A stretch of DNA of 64,000 nucleotides from Dermatemys mawii (Eukaryota > Chordata > Testudines > Dermatemydidae): NCBI GenBank assembly GCA_007922305.1, contig ML677460.1:363102-427101 (forward strand). Reading direction: 5' to 3'. A program made the position numbers and the translations under genes. This document shows positions 38,315 to 50,500 of the stretch, piece by piece (the first letter of the stretch is position 1; every line of letters begins with the position of its first letter). Under the pieces are notes generated by a model. The model was given only the letters and a program-made list of their open reading frames with translations, did no database searches and was not told where the DNA came from.

Positions 38315-40140
38315 TTGAATTTCATTTCCTCTTTGGCCAGTGTGATGAGTTCATCAGCACAGCTGACCATGCAGAGCCCAACATCACAGGAGACCATGCA
38401 GTCCCAGAATCGCAAAAGAGCTCCAGCATGGACCAAACATAAGGTGCTAGATTTGATCACTGTAAGGGGAGATGAATCCGTGCCGGCAGAACTGTGTTCG
38501 AAAAGATGAAATGCCAATACTTTTGCCAACGTCTCCAAGGCCATGAGGGGCAGAGGCTACACCAGGGACTTGCAGCAGTGTTGCGTGAAAATTAAGGAGC
38601 TGAGGCAAGCATACCAGAAAACCAAAGAGTCAAATGGATGCTCCAGGTCAGAGCCCCAGACATACCACTTCTATGATGAGCTTCATGCAATGCTAGCGGG
38701 GGCCCCTACCACTACCTAACCCTGTCTGTGGACACCTGCAAGCGGGGAGTCTCACACAACAGGGATGAGGATTTTGGGGATGAGGAAGATGAGAAGGAGG
38801 ACAAGGAGGTTGAGTATAGCACACAGCAGACAAGCAGAGACACCGTTCTCCCCGAGAGCCAGGATCTTCTTATCACCCTGGAGCCAATCCCCTCCCAAGG
38901 TGGGATCCCAGACCGTGAAGCTGGAGAAGCTGGAGTGTACCTTTGTAAATATAATACATGGTTTAAAAGCAAGTGTGTTTAATGATGAATTTGCTCTACG
39001 GACTTGGGATGCATTCATGGCCAGCACAGCTACTGGAAAAGTCGGGTCCCGCTGTTTGCTGGCATTCAAGCAACATCTGTTCTTTATTTCCCTGTGTTAT
39101 CATTCATGGTCACCTGGTTGAAATAGGGGAATTTTATTAAGGGGACATTCAGAGGTGGCCATTCCTGCTGGGCTTGTGGCTTGTGGCTGAAAAGAAATCC
39201 GCCTCGCAGTTAGTCATGTGGTGTGTGTGTGTGTGGGGGGGGTGTTCACACTGAGCTGTTCACGTTTGGCTAGCAGGGATCTTCCCTGATACCAGCCACA
39301 TGATGGGGAGAGGGGTGAAGCGATCATCCCAGACAATTGGATGGGGAGGCGGTTAGTTGGGTTTCTGCTGCATGTTAACCCCAAAACCGCAGCACCTCCT
39401 TTTAAATGGCCAACTCAACAAAGCTTTGTTTTGCTTGGTATGGGAAAGGAGGGCACTGCTTTTCGAAACCATTCCCATATGTTATTAAGGTTGAAGAAGC
39501 CGAAAGACTATGGCATACCATGGCTGCCTGCAAGCCAAATTCTGTTGCCCGACCCTGCATGTGTGATCTCTCACAGCAAACCCGCAGGCACTCAATATAA
39601 GATGCAAAATGCAACCTTGTACCGAAAGCACATGTGCTACGTAATGTGAATAGTTTCACAGCTGCAAATTTTTCAACCCTCCCCTTTTTATCTCCGTCCC
39701 AGAGTCTAGCGCAGATAAGGTGAAAAAAACTGCACGTGCGATGAAATGTTCTCTGAGCTCATGCAGTCCTCCCGCACTGAAAGAGCTCAGCAGAATGCAT
39801 GGAGACAAACAATGCTACAGTCCAGGAAAGTGGTAAATGAACGCAAGCACAGGAGGGACGATCGAGAACAGAGGTGACGGGAGCGCGACGAGAGGAGGCA
39901 GGATGCAATGCTGCGGCTACTGGGGGAGCAAACTGACATGCTCTGGTGTCTGGTGGAGCTGCAGGAAAGGCAGTAGGAGCACAGCCTGCCGCTGCAGCCC
40001 CTGTGTAACCACCCGCCTTCCTCCCCAAGTTCCATAGCCTCCTCCCCCAGACTCCAAAGAATGCAGCAGGGGAGGCTCTGGGCACCCAACTACTCCACCC
40101 CCGAGGACTGCCCAAGCAACAAAAGGCTGGCATTCAGTAA
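38315..40140 (+). pseudogene. Harbinger Myb/SANT-like DNA-binding protein, broken
   Basis: From the ATG at about 38396 the reading gives RKRAPAWTKHKVLDLITVRG, then after a TGA (38507-38509) resumes as NANTFANVSKAMRGRGYTRD and CCVKIKELRQAYQKTKESNG, the trihelix/Myb-like domain used by Harbinger elements to bind their ends. A downstream acidic stretch (38765-38950) and a further frame (about 39750-40000: RQDAMLRLLGEQTDML, with stops) look like C-terminal pieces, perhaps separated by an intron. The TGA is best explained by C-to-T change at a CGA codon. The gene is not functional as it stands. Confidence 0.72.
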
Positions 40141-40245
40141 GTTTTGAAGTGCAGTGTGGCCTTGTCCTCCTCTCATCCAGCAACCCACCCGGTGCTTCCC
40201 ACTCCTCCCAGGCTACCTTGGCAGTTATCCACCTCTTACTGTGAA

Positions 40246-41361
40246 TTAATAAAGAATGCGTGATTTTGAAACAACAATGACTTTATTGCCTCTGCAAGTG
40301 TTGATCAAAGAGGGGAGGGCAGTTGGCTTACAGTCAAGTAGAGTGGACCAAGGGGGCAGGTTTTCATCAAGGAGAAACAAACAGAACTGACACACTGTAG
40401 CCTGGCCAGTCATGAAACTGGTTTTCCAGGCTTCTCTGATGCACAGCACGTCCTGCTGCCCCCTTCTAATCACCCTGGTTTCTGGCTGCATATAATCAGC
40501 AGACAGGTGATTTGCATCAACCTCCCACCCCGCCATAAACATCTCCCTCTTACTCTCACAGATATTGTGGAGCACACAGCAAGCCGCAATAACAATGGGA
40601 ATATTTTTTTTGCTGAGGTCTATACGAGTCAGTAAACTGCACCAGCGAGCCTTTAAGTGTCCAAATGCACACTCTACCACCATTCTGCACTTGCTCAGCC
40701 TATAGTTGAACTGCTCCTTACTACTGTCCAGGGTGCCTGTGTACGGCTTCATGAGCCACGGCATTAAGGGGTAGGCTGGATCCCCAAGGATAACTATTGG
40801 CATTTCAACATCCCCAACAGTAATTTTCTCATCTGGGAAGTAAGTCTCTTCCTGCAGCTCTTCAAACAGCCTCGAGTTCCTGAAGATGCGAGTGCTATGT
40901 ACCTTTCCCGGCCATCCCACGTTGATGTTGGTGAAACATCCCTTGTGATCCACCAGTACTTGCAGCACCATCGAGAAGTACCCCTTGCAGTTTAGGTACT
41001 GGCTGACAAGGTGGTCCAGTCCCAAGGTAGGGATATGTGTTCCACCTATCGCCTCACCACAGTTAGGGAATCCCATTGCAGCAAAGCCTTCGACTATGAC
41101 ATGCACATTTCCCAGAGTCACTAGCCTTGATAGCAGCAGCTCAGTGAGTGCATTGGCTACTTGGATCAGAGCAGCCCCCACTGTAGATTTGCCCACTCCA
41201 AACTGATTCCCAACTGACTGGTATCTGTCAGGCGTTGCAAGCTTCCAGAGGGCTGTCACCACTCGCTTCTGAACTGTGAAGGCTGCTCTCATCCTGGTAT
41301 TCTTGCACTTCAGGGCAGGGGACAGCAAGTCACAAAGTTCCAGGAAAGTGGCCTTACACAT
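40246..41361 (-). CDS. PIF/Harbinger (HARBI1-like) DDE transposase with a lost catalytic residue
   Basis: A 371-codon open frame with the DDE_Tnp_4 layout: an N-terminal helical region (VQKRVVTALWKLATPDRYQSVGNQ-like), then the three catalytic regions. The first is AIGGTHIP at residues 104-111, where the family normally has Asp at position 106; here the codon is GGT (41044-41046), a Gly. The second Asp (194, in ILGDPAYPLMPW) and the Glu (230, in ECAFGHLKARW) are kept. Length is normal for the family, and the frame is otherwise intact to the C-terminus. The open frame implies a fairly young copy, but the Asp loss should abolish DNA cleavage. Confidence 0.9.
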   Translation of the reverse strand: MCKATFLELCDLLSPALKCKNTRMRAAFTVQKRVVTALWKLATPDRYQSVGNQFGVGKSTVGAALIQVANALTELLLSRLVTLGNVHVIVEGFAAMGFPNCGEAIGGTHIPTLGLDHLVSQYLNCKGYFSMVLQVLVDHKGCFTNINVGWPGKVHSTRIFRNSRLFEELQEETYFPDEKITVGDVEMPIVILGDPAYPLMPWLMKPYTGTLDSSKEQFNYRLSKCRMVVECAFGHLKARWCSLLTRIDLSKKNIPIVIAACCVLHNICESKREMFMAGWEVDANHLSADYMQPETRVIRRGQQDVLCIREAWKTSFMTGQATVCQFCLFLLDENLPPWSTLLDCKPTALPSLINTCRGNKVIVVSKSRILY

Positions 41362-41879
41362 TTGGAAGTTTCACAGCCACTGGGAACCATCCCAGACCTG
41401 CAACACTATGCGGTCCCTAGTCTGTGCTCGTTTCCCAGGCCCCAAATCAGCGTTCCATGGCATGGGCCTGCCCCATTGCCACCAGAATGTCCAAATTGCC
41501 GGGGCCCATGTTTTGAGAGAAGTCTGTGTCCATGTCCTCACCACGCTCGTCACTGTGCTGCCGTCGCTTCCTCGCATTCTTTTGCAGGTTTTTGTTCTGT
41601 GCAAACTTCACGATAATGTGCGAGGTGTTTACAATGCTCATAACTGCCGCGGTGCTCTGAGCGGGTTCCATTCTTGCAGTGCCATGGTGTCTGCACGGGC
41701 AATCCAGGGAAAAGGGCGCAAAATGATCATCTGCTGTTGCTTTCACAGAGGGAGGGGCGACTGATGACATGTACCTAAAACCACCCACAACAAATTTTTT
41801 GCCCCATAAGGCATTGAGAGCTCAACCCAGAATTCCACTGGGCAGCGGAGACTGCGGGAACTCTAGCATAGCTACCCAC

Positions 41880-42810
41880 AGTGCACTGCTCCGAAAGTTG
41901 ACGCTAGCCTAGAGTTGAACTGCTCCTTACTGCTTTTCAGGGAGGCTTCATGAGCCATGGCATTAAGGGATAGGTTGGGTCCCCAAGGATAACTATAGGC
42001 ATTTCAACATCCCCAATGGTAATTCACCTGTGAGGGCTGCTCCCATCTTGGTATTCTTGCTCTTCAGGGCAGGGAAAGCAAGTCACCAAGGCATTGTCAC
42101 AAAAGTCACTGTCGTCGCCTCCTAGCTTGCTTTTGCAGGTTCTGCACATACTGCAGGATAATATGCGAGGTGTTTACAACACTCACAATAGCAGCGGTGA
42201 GCTGAGCGGGCTCCATGCTTGCCATGAAATCACTGGGGAAATTTGCTATAGGGACAAGAGCAGAGTGCCAGCGGAAGCACTAAATGACGATGGTTTCCTA
42301 AGGCAGATGCCACGACAATAGATATTTATTCATAAGGATGATGAGAGGAGCTGCGAGGTCGATTCATGGCAGCAGGAGAGCAGAGTGCCAGTGACAATGG
42401 TTTCCCAATGAGGAACACACTTTCCTGGCAGCCCATGACAGATAACATGGAGAAATTCGCTATCGAGGCAAGAACAGGAGAGCACAATGCCACGAGAATA
42501 GAATTTATTCAGAAAGACGTGAGGACCTGAGAAGTGGATTCACGGCACCAGGAGAGCAGGAAAGCAGTCGTATTGCGCCGTCTGCTGAAAGCAGTATGGC
42601 GCCTGCACGGAAAAAAGGTACGAAACGACTGTCTGCCATAGCTTGCATGGAGGGAGGGGTGACTGACAAGATGCGCCCACGAAAACCCTCAAGAATGTTT
42701 TTGCCCCATCATGCAGTGGGAGCTAAACCCAGAATTCCAATGGGTGGCGGTGACTGCGGGAATTGAGGGATAGGTACCCACAGTGCACTGCTCTGAGAGT
42801 TGATGCTAGC
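41880..42810 (-). pseudogene. Second, collapsed transposase copy and duplicated subterminal region
   Basis: 41925-42110 repeats parts of the transposase (matching 40700-40830 and 41275-41330) with the middle deleted. 42094-42240 repeats 41560-41740, and the phrase CCCACAGTGCACTGCTC occurs near 41875 and again near 42778. The right end of the Harbinger element is therefore a shortened duplicate of its own interior. Confidence 0.7.
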
Positions 42811-43019
42811 CTTGGTACTGTGACCGCACTTTGTTTGGTGGGGACACACACAATCGAATGTATACAATCTGTTCAGAAAAATCGACTTCTATAAATTCAA
42901 CCTAATTTCGTAGTGTAGATGTACCCTTGCAAGTCTAGCCAAGGCCTCAGTGTAGTCGTACAATGTTAGGTTGACGTAAGCTGCCTTATGTCGACCTAGT
43001 GTAGTGTAGACCAGGCCTT

Positions 43020-44960
43020 GGAAAGCTTAAAGACCTTGTTTTCTAAAAGGGAATGGTCTTTTCTAATTAACACCTTTTGAATGTGAAAGCATTTGACTTT
43101 GGAGCAATCGTTACTTAGCTAATTGAGCCATTACCTTAAACCTCTCTCTCCCTGCTCATTTTAGAACAAGCCTACCTGAAAGATAAGCTGAAATACACCA
43201 TATGGGTTGTACTACAAAACCTCAGACAGCCATATCTGTCTTCATTATTTTTCATCTATTATGTACCATATAAATTTAAGCAAAATAATTGTATATATAC
43301 TTATATATAAATTAGAAGCAAATAAAAGATTAAAAGCTATGCAGAAATCAGCGGTGTTACCACACTGCTAGCCAATCACTACTGTTATATTGTACAAGTT
43401 GTATCTATACTTTATACATACATCATAGTCTGTGGGTGCCGGATGAGAAGAGGGCTGACCAGGAGACTGATGGTCTTTGGAACCTGACTGCACACGAGTC
43501 CCGTGTGCAGTCTAGGTTTTCCAGTTACCAGTACCTTGAAGTTCATTATTGCTACTTTTCTTCCCCCGTGGAGGTGGGCTGGCCCCAGCTGCCCAAGCAC
43601 GGCCTTTGCCCCACACGAGCAGAGTGTTTGTGTGAAATGGTGGAAAGCTAGAGCAGAAGACATCAGAAATGAAAGCACACAAGGCAGAACCCAGCCTCTA
43701 GCCCCCTCCGCCCCCGAGAGCTCACACATGGCTCCCTCTCCAGCCCAAGATGCTAAGCAGGGCTCATCAGTGCGTAGATCCGGACTCCCATTCCCAAACA
43801 CCAGCGCAGACAGACCTCTCCCGGGACACCCTGCAGGTCAGTTACCAGACACGTACCCAGCGGAGCAGGATGTGTGAGTGGGTTACCTTCTCCTGCTGCT
43901 CATTTATGACCTGCAAGGCAGCTCATCAGCAGCTCTGGAGCACTCAGTGTGGAGATTGCTCTAATGGGGAGGAAGCAACAGAAGTGCACAGGCCTCTGTC
44001 CCCATGGGACTGGGGGTGGCACTTGGAAAGGGAGGGGCAGAAAGCAGGAGATCTAGGAGCTGAGCTGTTTCAGAACAGACATTAGTTCCACTGGTATCAC
44101 AGCCCTGAGAGGTGAGCATGACCCGCTATTTACTGTCCTGTTTGCCGAGAGGGCTCAGTGGATGTTCAGTGATGGGACATTCCTAATAATGACACAGTAG
44201 GAGCCCCATGGAAGGGGTTTGCCCTGCTGTTGCAATGAGGGGGGGCGTCCCAAGCCAGGGCCCTGGCAGAGAGTGAGTCCATGTGCCAAAGTCTGTTGGG
44301 TCCAGGGCCGCCCGCTGCCAGGGAAGGATACTTTGGTCACTGGGTGAAACTCCTGCAGGGAGGGATTTTAGTGTCAGGCAAGGGATGTGATCACTCACCC
44401 AGGAGAGGGGTTTCGCTGTCTGTCACCCAGCAGCGACGGTCTAGGGACTGGGCCCTGTTCTAGGGTAGCCAGCTGCTCGTCCAGCCCTGCGGGGAGTGGG
44501 AGGGGAGGGCCGGCAATACTGCAGGGATCTAAGTGAGCCCTGCAGCACCGGGGGCTCAACAGGCTAGAAGCACGTGATCTGGAGCAGTCAGTGACAACGC
44601 ACCCAGCAATGAAAGCAAACCACTGCCTGCCACCTTCCTGCAGGAACGAGGGGAGGGCCCTAGGGCAGACTGGCTCCAGTGGCCACAGTGTACTCAGCTT
44701 TCTACTGGGCCATTGCAACGTTGTGCCCCATTCCCAGCGGCTGGTGCAAGCCCCAGTCACCCTCTGCAGTGCAGGAACAGGCTGCCCTCGCCCCTTCTGC
44801 TCAAACGTCTCTGGGATTTTCCCATGGCACCTGTGACAGGGATCAGCAGCTCCGCTCCGTCCTGTCAGAGGTGGGACACCTCACAGAGCCCAGAGCGGGG
44901 TCTGTGTGCAGAGCTCCTGGACATCTCTCCCCTTGGGCTGCAGGATGATTTAATGGTGTT
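43020..44960. other. Intergenic sequence, nothing recognised
   Basis: The left part is AT-rich (43,030-43,420), the right part mixed. Frames are short and without motifs. Confidence 0.35.
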
Positions 44961-44961
44961 A

Positions 44962-46275
44962 AGAACATAAGAATGGCCATACTGGGTCAGACCAAAGGTC
45001 CATCTAGCCCAGTATCCTGTCTACTGACAGTGGCCAATGCCAGGTGCCCCGGAATGAGTGAACCTAACAGGTAAAGATCAAGTGATTTCTCTCCTGCCAT
45101 CCATCACCCCCCTCTGACAAACAGAGGCTACGGACACCATTCCTTACCCAGCCTGGCTAATAGCCATTAATGGACTTAACCTCCAGGAATTTATCCAGTT
45201 CTCTTTTAAACCCTGTTCTAGTCCTAGCCTTCACAGCCTCCTCAGGCAAGGAGTTCCACAGGTTGACTGTGCGCTGTGTGAAGAAGAACTTCCTTTTGTT
45301 TTAAACCTGCTGCCCACTAATTTCATTTGGTGGCTTCTAGTTCTTATATTGTGGGAACAAGTAAATAACTTTTCCTTATTCACGTTCTCCACACCAGTCA
45401 GGATTTTATAGACCTCTATCATATCCCCTCTTAGTCTCCTCTTTTCCAAGCTGAAAAGTCCTAGCCTCTTTAATCTCTCCTCATATGGGACCTGTTCCAA
45501 ACCCCTAAACATTTTAGTTGCCCTTCTCTGAATCTTTTCTTATGCCAGTATATCCTTTTTGAGATAAGACTACATCTGTATGCAGTATTCAAGATGTGAG
45601 CGCACCATGGATTTATATAAGGTCAATAAGATATTCTCCATCTTATTCTCTATCCCTTTTTTAATGATTCCTAACATCCTGTTTGCTTTTTTGACTGCCG
45701 CTGCACACTGCATGGATGTCTTTAGAGAACTATCCACAATGACTTCAAGATCTTTTTCCTGATTAGTTGTAGCTAAATTAGCCCCCATCTTATTGTATGT
45801 ATAGTTAGGGTTATTTTTCCCAATGTGCCTTACTTACATTTATTCATATTAAATTTCATTTGCCATTTTGTTACCCAATCACTTAGTTTTGTGAAATCTT
45901 TTTGAAGTTCTTCAGTCTGCTTTAGTCTTAACTGTCTTGAGCAGTTTAGCATCATCTGCAAACTTTGCCACCTCACTGTTTACCCCTTCCGCCAAATCTT
46001 TTATGAATAAGTTGAACAGGATTGGTCCTAGGACTGACCCTTGGGGAACACCACTAGTTACCCCTCTCCATTCTGAAAATTTATTCCTACCCTTTGTTTC
46101 CTGTCTTTTAACCAGTTCTCAATCCATGAAAGGATCTCCCCTCTTATCCCATGACAACTTAATTTACGTAAGAGCCTTTGGTGAGGTACCTTGTCAAAGG
46201 CTTTCTGGAAATCTAAGTACACTATGTCCACTGGATCCCCCTTGTCCACATGTTTCTTTACCCCTTCAAAGAACT
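44962..46275 (-). mobile_element. CR1/L3-like LINE in reverse orientation
   Basis: The 3' tail begins at 44,962 as the complement of the tail ending at 26,775. Minus-strand frames give [29 protein letters not shown] segments, [19 protein letters not shown], and at the 5' end [20 protein letters not shown]. It is truncated 5' inside the RT. Closely related to the copy at 24.9-26.8 kb. Confidence 0.9.
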
Positions 46276-47263
46276 TACGTGTTCCTTAAACACGTATCAC
46301 TGTTCCCAGCCCCTCCAACTGTCCATTACGGGGACTGACGTTGAATGCAATATGACGGGAACCATCCAGGCAACAGCTGCCAGTGGCATCAACCTGTGTC
46401 TGACGGTCAGCTCAGAGCCCAAACCCTGCCTGGAAAGCACTGCAGGAAGGTCTAGAGAGCTGGGGACATTAACTACGACTGCGAGACATGGAGGGGGAAG
46501 GGGCCTAGAGGCGCCGGGCAGGGGTGGGCTATGGATCCCGACAAGCACTGGTGGTATCTATGAACTGCTGGGTAAGGGTCTTGGCTCTAGTCCATGAAAA
46601 CTGACTCTACTCTGCCTGAAAGTCTCCCTAGACAGATCGCCTCTTTTTGGCTCTCTGGAAGGAACTGTTTCCCATTCAAACAGAGTTGCAGGGAAAAACC
46701 AAAATGAACATGATCCCAAAAGCATCTTGTTAGAGACAGTTCTAAAAAATATTAACTAAATATTGCCGATTGGAAAAAAAACCCACTCAAACAATCCCCC
46801 CCAATGTCACCTAAAGAGCTTCAGAAAGAACCTAATTCATAGCTGTGGGAGCATCGGGCACTGCTGGGAATTATGGAGAGAACCTAGGAATAAGCACCTC
46901 ATCTACCGTCCCTAGAAAAGTCATCTTCTCCCTAGAGCTTCGGAGGGGAATGGGACCAGAGAGTTGTTTGTGTCTTTAAAAAGGAACCTGAACTACAAGC
47001 AGATTTTTTAAAAATTAAGTCCATACACAAATGGGAAAAAACGTCAAAGGAAGAGCTCCAAGGACTGTGCATCGTATCCTCGCAACGTGGGCATCTTTGG
47101 AAATCAACGTCTCAGTTTATAAAGCTGAGGCTTCGAAAAATACAGGCAGCAACTTCTGACAGCAATAAATATGCTAGGCTAAAAACGAACCAAATTCAAT
47201 GTGTCCTTGGTCCTAATTAGTAGCTAAAAAAACACCACTGTTAAGAAAAACCACTGAATGCTA
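46276..47263. other. Sequence downstream of OSBP2, nothing recognised
   Basis: AT-rich, with no motif-bearing frame or exon signal. Confidence 0.35.
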
Positions 47264-47336
47264 TTTATTAGTGCATAAAAAAATAGGTTTGGAATCCCTG
47301 TTTTGATTTATTTTCTTTTAAATTTCTGTATTTATT
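47264..47336 (-). terminator. Candidate polyadenylation signals for OSBP2
   Basis: On the minus strand AATAAA occurs at 47331-47336, 47307-47312 and 47264-47269, about 115, 140 and 180 nt after the stop codon. Any could serve; no choice can be made from sequence alone. Confidence 0.45.
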
Positions 47337-47449
47337 TACTCTGGGTGTGTTCTGTGCGCTGTGCCATAAACAGCAGGATGCCCGATGCGTCCCAGGTGCT
47401 CCTCCTCCTCCTATCCTGTGGCCTGCCAGCCTCGCGTGGGAGGAGCAGC

Positions 47450-47592
47450 TCAGAAGATATCAGGGCACAGATCCCAGTCCTGTTTCTCCTTCGCTTCCCA
47501 GTATCCACCCTTGTAAACACAGATCAGCTCCCCTGTCAGGGGATCCACCTTCCTCTCAAACCACAGAGGGATGTAGCCTTCGTAGTCTTTGC
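47450..47592 (-). CDS. OSBP2: OSBP2 terminal exon
   Basis: 143 bp of coding sequence to TGA at 47452-47450; acceptor TCTCGACAG. It encodes [34 protein letters not shown] and the conserved C-terminus CPDIF. Confidence 0.95.
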
Positions 47593-50500
47593 CTGTCGAG
47601 AGTGGAGAGCACAGCACAAGGGTTGGTTGCACGTCTCGTAGGGAATCTAGGCAGTCCCGCTGGCTTCCCCCCTGTGCCGTCAGCATAACACAGTACACAG
47701 GAACATAGGGACCTGAATCAGCCCAACAAGCCACGTGTGGGTCTCCCACTGCTATTGAAACTCCTGGCACGGAGAAGGACCAGCCAGTCCTATGAATTCA
47801 TGAGCCTAGGCCTCCCATGGGAGCCGGTAAACTTCCATGAGCTGTGGCCAGCCTGCTCAGGAGAGGAATGGGTGTGAGTGCAGCTGAAAGCAGGTTCCTC
47901 CGCACATCTGGTCCTGGAATCTCAGTTCACTTTACCGGGGGCGGGAGGGAGTGGGAAGCAGCACTGTCCCTAGTTTACAGATGGGCCAGCTGGAACAGAG
48001 GAGAAAGGATCTGCCCACAGTCACCCAGCAAGTCTGAAACAGAGCCCACGTTGGGCACCTGAGTCCCAGCCCTCAGCTGGATCCATTCAACTCTTCAAAG
48101 GTGTCTAGAGATGGGAAAGAGGGACCAGGCTCCCTACCCAATCCACTGCCAGTTCGGGATTGTGCTGTTCCAGCAGATTCAGGGATGGTTCTTCTGGGAC
48201 TCGAGACACTTGACTGACTTGCTGCCTCCCTTTGGCCGCAGCTCCCACAGCCTTCCTGAGTCCCCTGGTTATCTACTGAACCCTGCAACCCAGTCAAACT
48301 CACCTTCCTCCAAGGCCTCCATGGCTTCCGCCTCCCGCCTGCGACGGACGGCCCTTTGCTTCTCCTCCAGCCTCTGTTTCTCCACGTTGGCCTCATCCCA
48401 CTTGCCATTCTCCATGAGCCGCTGGTCAGGCCTCAGCCTGCTGTCTGTGGGCGCCACTCGTTCCTCAGGCTCGTTGAGGGTCAGGGCCAGGTCAGAGAAG
48501 AAATACATGTTCTCGGCATTCTCCCTGGAGGAGAAGGAGTCAGCTTAGCGGGTGGATTCTTCCACCCACCCAGATACGAAGGGTCTCCATCCACTCATCC
48601 ATCTGCTTGCATGGCCCCCCATCACTGAGATATCTAAGCATCTCCTACCATTAGATACAGACCTGGCCACTTTACCTGCCTGGAGTGCAGGGTGTCTTCA
48701 CTGAGGTAGCCGAATTCTTCCTCTGGGGAGCCATTTCTCCTATCACCCCAATGGAAATGCCTAACCAATGCTGCTCCATAATCTTCCCCCAGGAGTCGTG
48801 GGCTTCTCCTACACTCTGTGCCACTGGCCAAGAGGTCAAGAGGGCAGAGGTCACTCCCAAACATACTTCCCCCATGTGCCCCACAACCAAGCTGGCAAGA
48901 GTCATCCTAGAGAACAGGCAGAATTATAGAGAAAAGCCAGAAGCATGCACTAGTGATTTGTCACTTGTCTGCCAGCAGCTGCATGAAGAGGACTAATGGC
49001 CTTTGGCATTAGCTCTCAGCAGCAAGCCAGACAAGGCAACACAATGTAGCACAGGCACTCCCCGACTTACGGAAATCCGAGTTCCGCGAATCCGCGCTTA
49101 TGGAAAAAGCTCCATAAACCAGAAAAAGGAGGAGTTGTTTCTTTTCATGCAGTGGTCGGAGATATGTTTCTGACTTACGCAAACTTCGACTTACGCACGG
49201 CGTTCCAGAATGAAATGCTTGCGTAAGTCGGGGAGTGTCTGTACGAAGATTTGATAGGGTGGAAACCGGGCTACCCTGATTGCTAAGCTGGCATGAAAAG
49301 AAGTTACAGGAACATGGGTTAACCGTGTCAGCAAAGCGTTTTTCCAAACTGGGCTAAGTACGTCTTCGCAATTCTTCCAGGAACAACGTTAGCTGATGAG
49401 ACTGTTCTGGAAAGGGAATGAGCCGTGATGGTTAGACCTGACAGCTCCAGACATGGTTCTGGAACATGCTTGTAACGTGGCTTTGTAAAACACCCTTTAG
49501 TGTTGAAAGCCATGTTATCCCATTCTAAGCCATGCTACCGTAAAGTCCCTAACCCTGTTTGCAACTCAGGGTCTGTCTACACTGCCATCAGCAGTGTGAT
49601 TGCAGCATGTATAGACATACTCAAGGTAGCTGTGATCTTGCTAGATGGGTTGATGGAGCCAGAATGAGGGACAACAGCACTGAGGGTGCGGATGCACTGG
49701 CCACAGCCCACAGAGCTGGCTAGCCCCACCCACCCAGGACCCTGGGTATATACTCAAGGGTGGGAGATCAGCAAACCTCAGAGAAGCAGCAAAATGTGCC
49801 TCACAGCACCACTGCTCATGGCTGTTCCCCTTGGCCAGAGCAGGAGTAAGTCCTTATTTCTCAGATCACTTTGCCCACCACTGAACTGCAGTGAAATGCA
49901 GCAGCTGTTGAAGAGCGTGACTACAGCACCCCACGCCTGCAGGGAAGACTCACGGGAGGGGATATTTCTTCCACAGGACCTTTGGGGCCAGCGTCTGGTA
50001 GATGGTTTTTTGCTTGCCCTCCGAGCTGGTGCTGCCATGGTTGCTTTGCACTATCTTGGAGCACTCCATATTTTCATCCCACGTGCCAGACATGACGTAA
50101 TGCGCCTTCCCATCAGCGTCTGTCACCACGCCCGTGACCTGGCGCCGGGGGAAGAAAATCACATGGATTTACGATGGTGGAGCTTGCAGACATCCAGAGG
50201 ACAGAGACTAGACTGGAGTGGTGCCCACAGCACTCTGCTGGCTGCCCATGGTAAGCACTGGGGCCTGGTGTCATTCAAAAGGCCTGGTTCCGGGAAGGCA
50301 GCGCTAAGCCTAGGAGAGTCATGCACAGGGAACCCCCTGCTCCCCCCACTTCATGCTGGGGTTCATCCCCGATCTAGCCTGTCTTCTCCTTCATTCTGCC
50401 ATCTCACCCTTCCCGGGTCTCAAACGCAGCCAGTTATTGCTTTAACTTGTGACTCTGGAAGAGCACACGGTGGAGCCAGATGGACCCCGTTTAACATGGC

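Larger units (their letters stand above)
38021..42944. mobile_element. Coding PIF/Harbinger element with two facing genes
   Basis: The left end (CTACACTACGACTTTAGGTCGA) and the right end (complement of CTACACTACGAAATTAGGTTGA) are inverted repeats. Between them are a plus-strand Myb/SANT-like gene and a minus-strand DDE transposase, the two-gene layout of Harbinger elements. An internal duplication occupies about 41880-42810. Confidence 0.8.
36993..43019. mobile_element. Nested PIF/Harbinger complex
   Basis: Outer ends GGGCAAGCTTACACTACA at 36993 and the inverse GTGTAGTGTAGACCAGGCC near 43015, each next to a TCGACCTAAG/CTTATGTCGACCTA phrase, form terminal inverted repeats. Inside are a second Harbinger-like segment (about 37309-38019) and a larger coding element (about 38021-42944) with its own ends. 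This is nested insertion of related families. Exact 3-bp target duplications could not be read. Confidence 0.7.
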
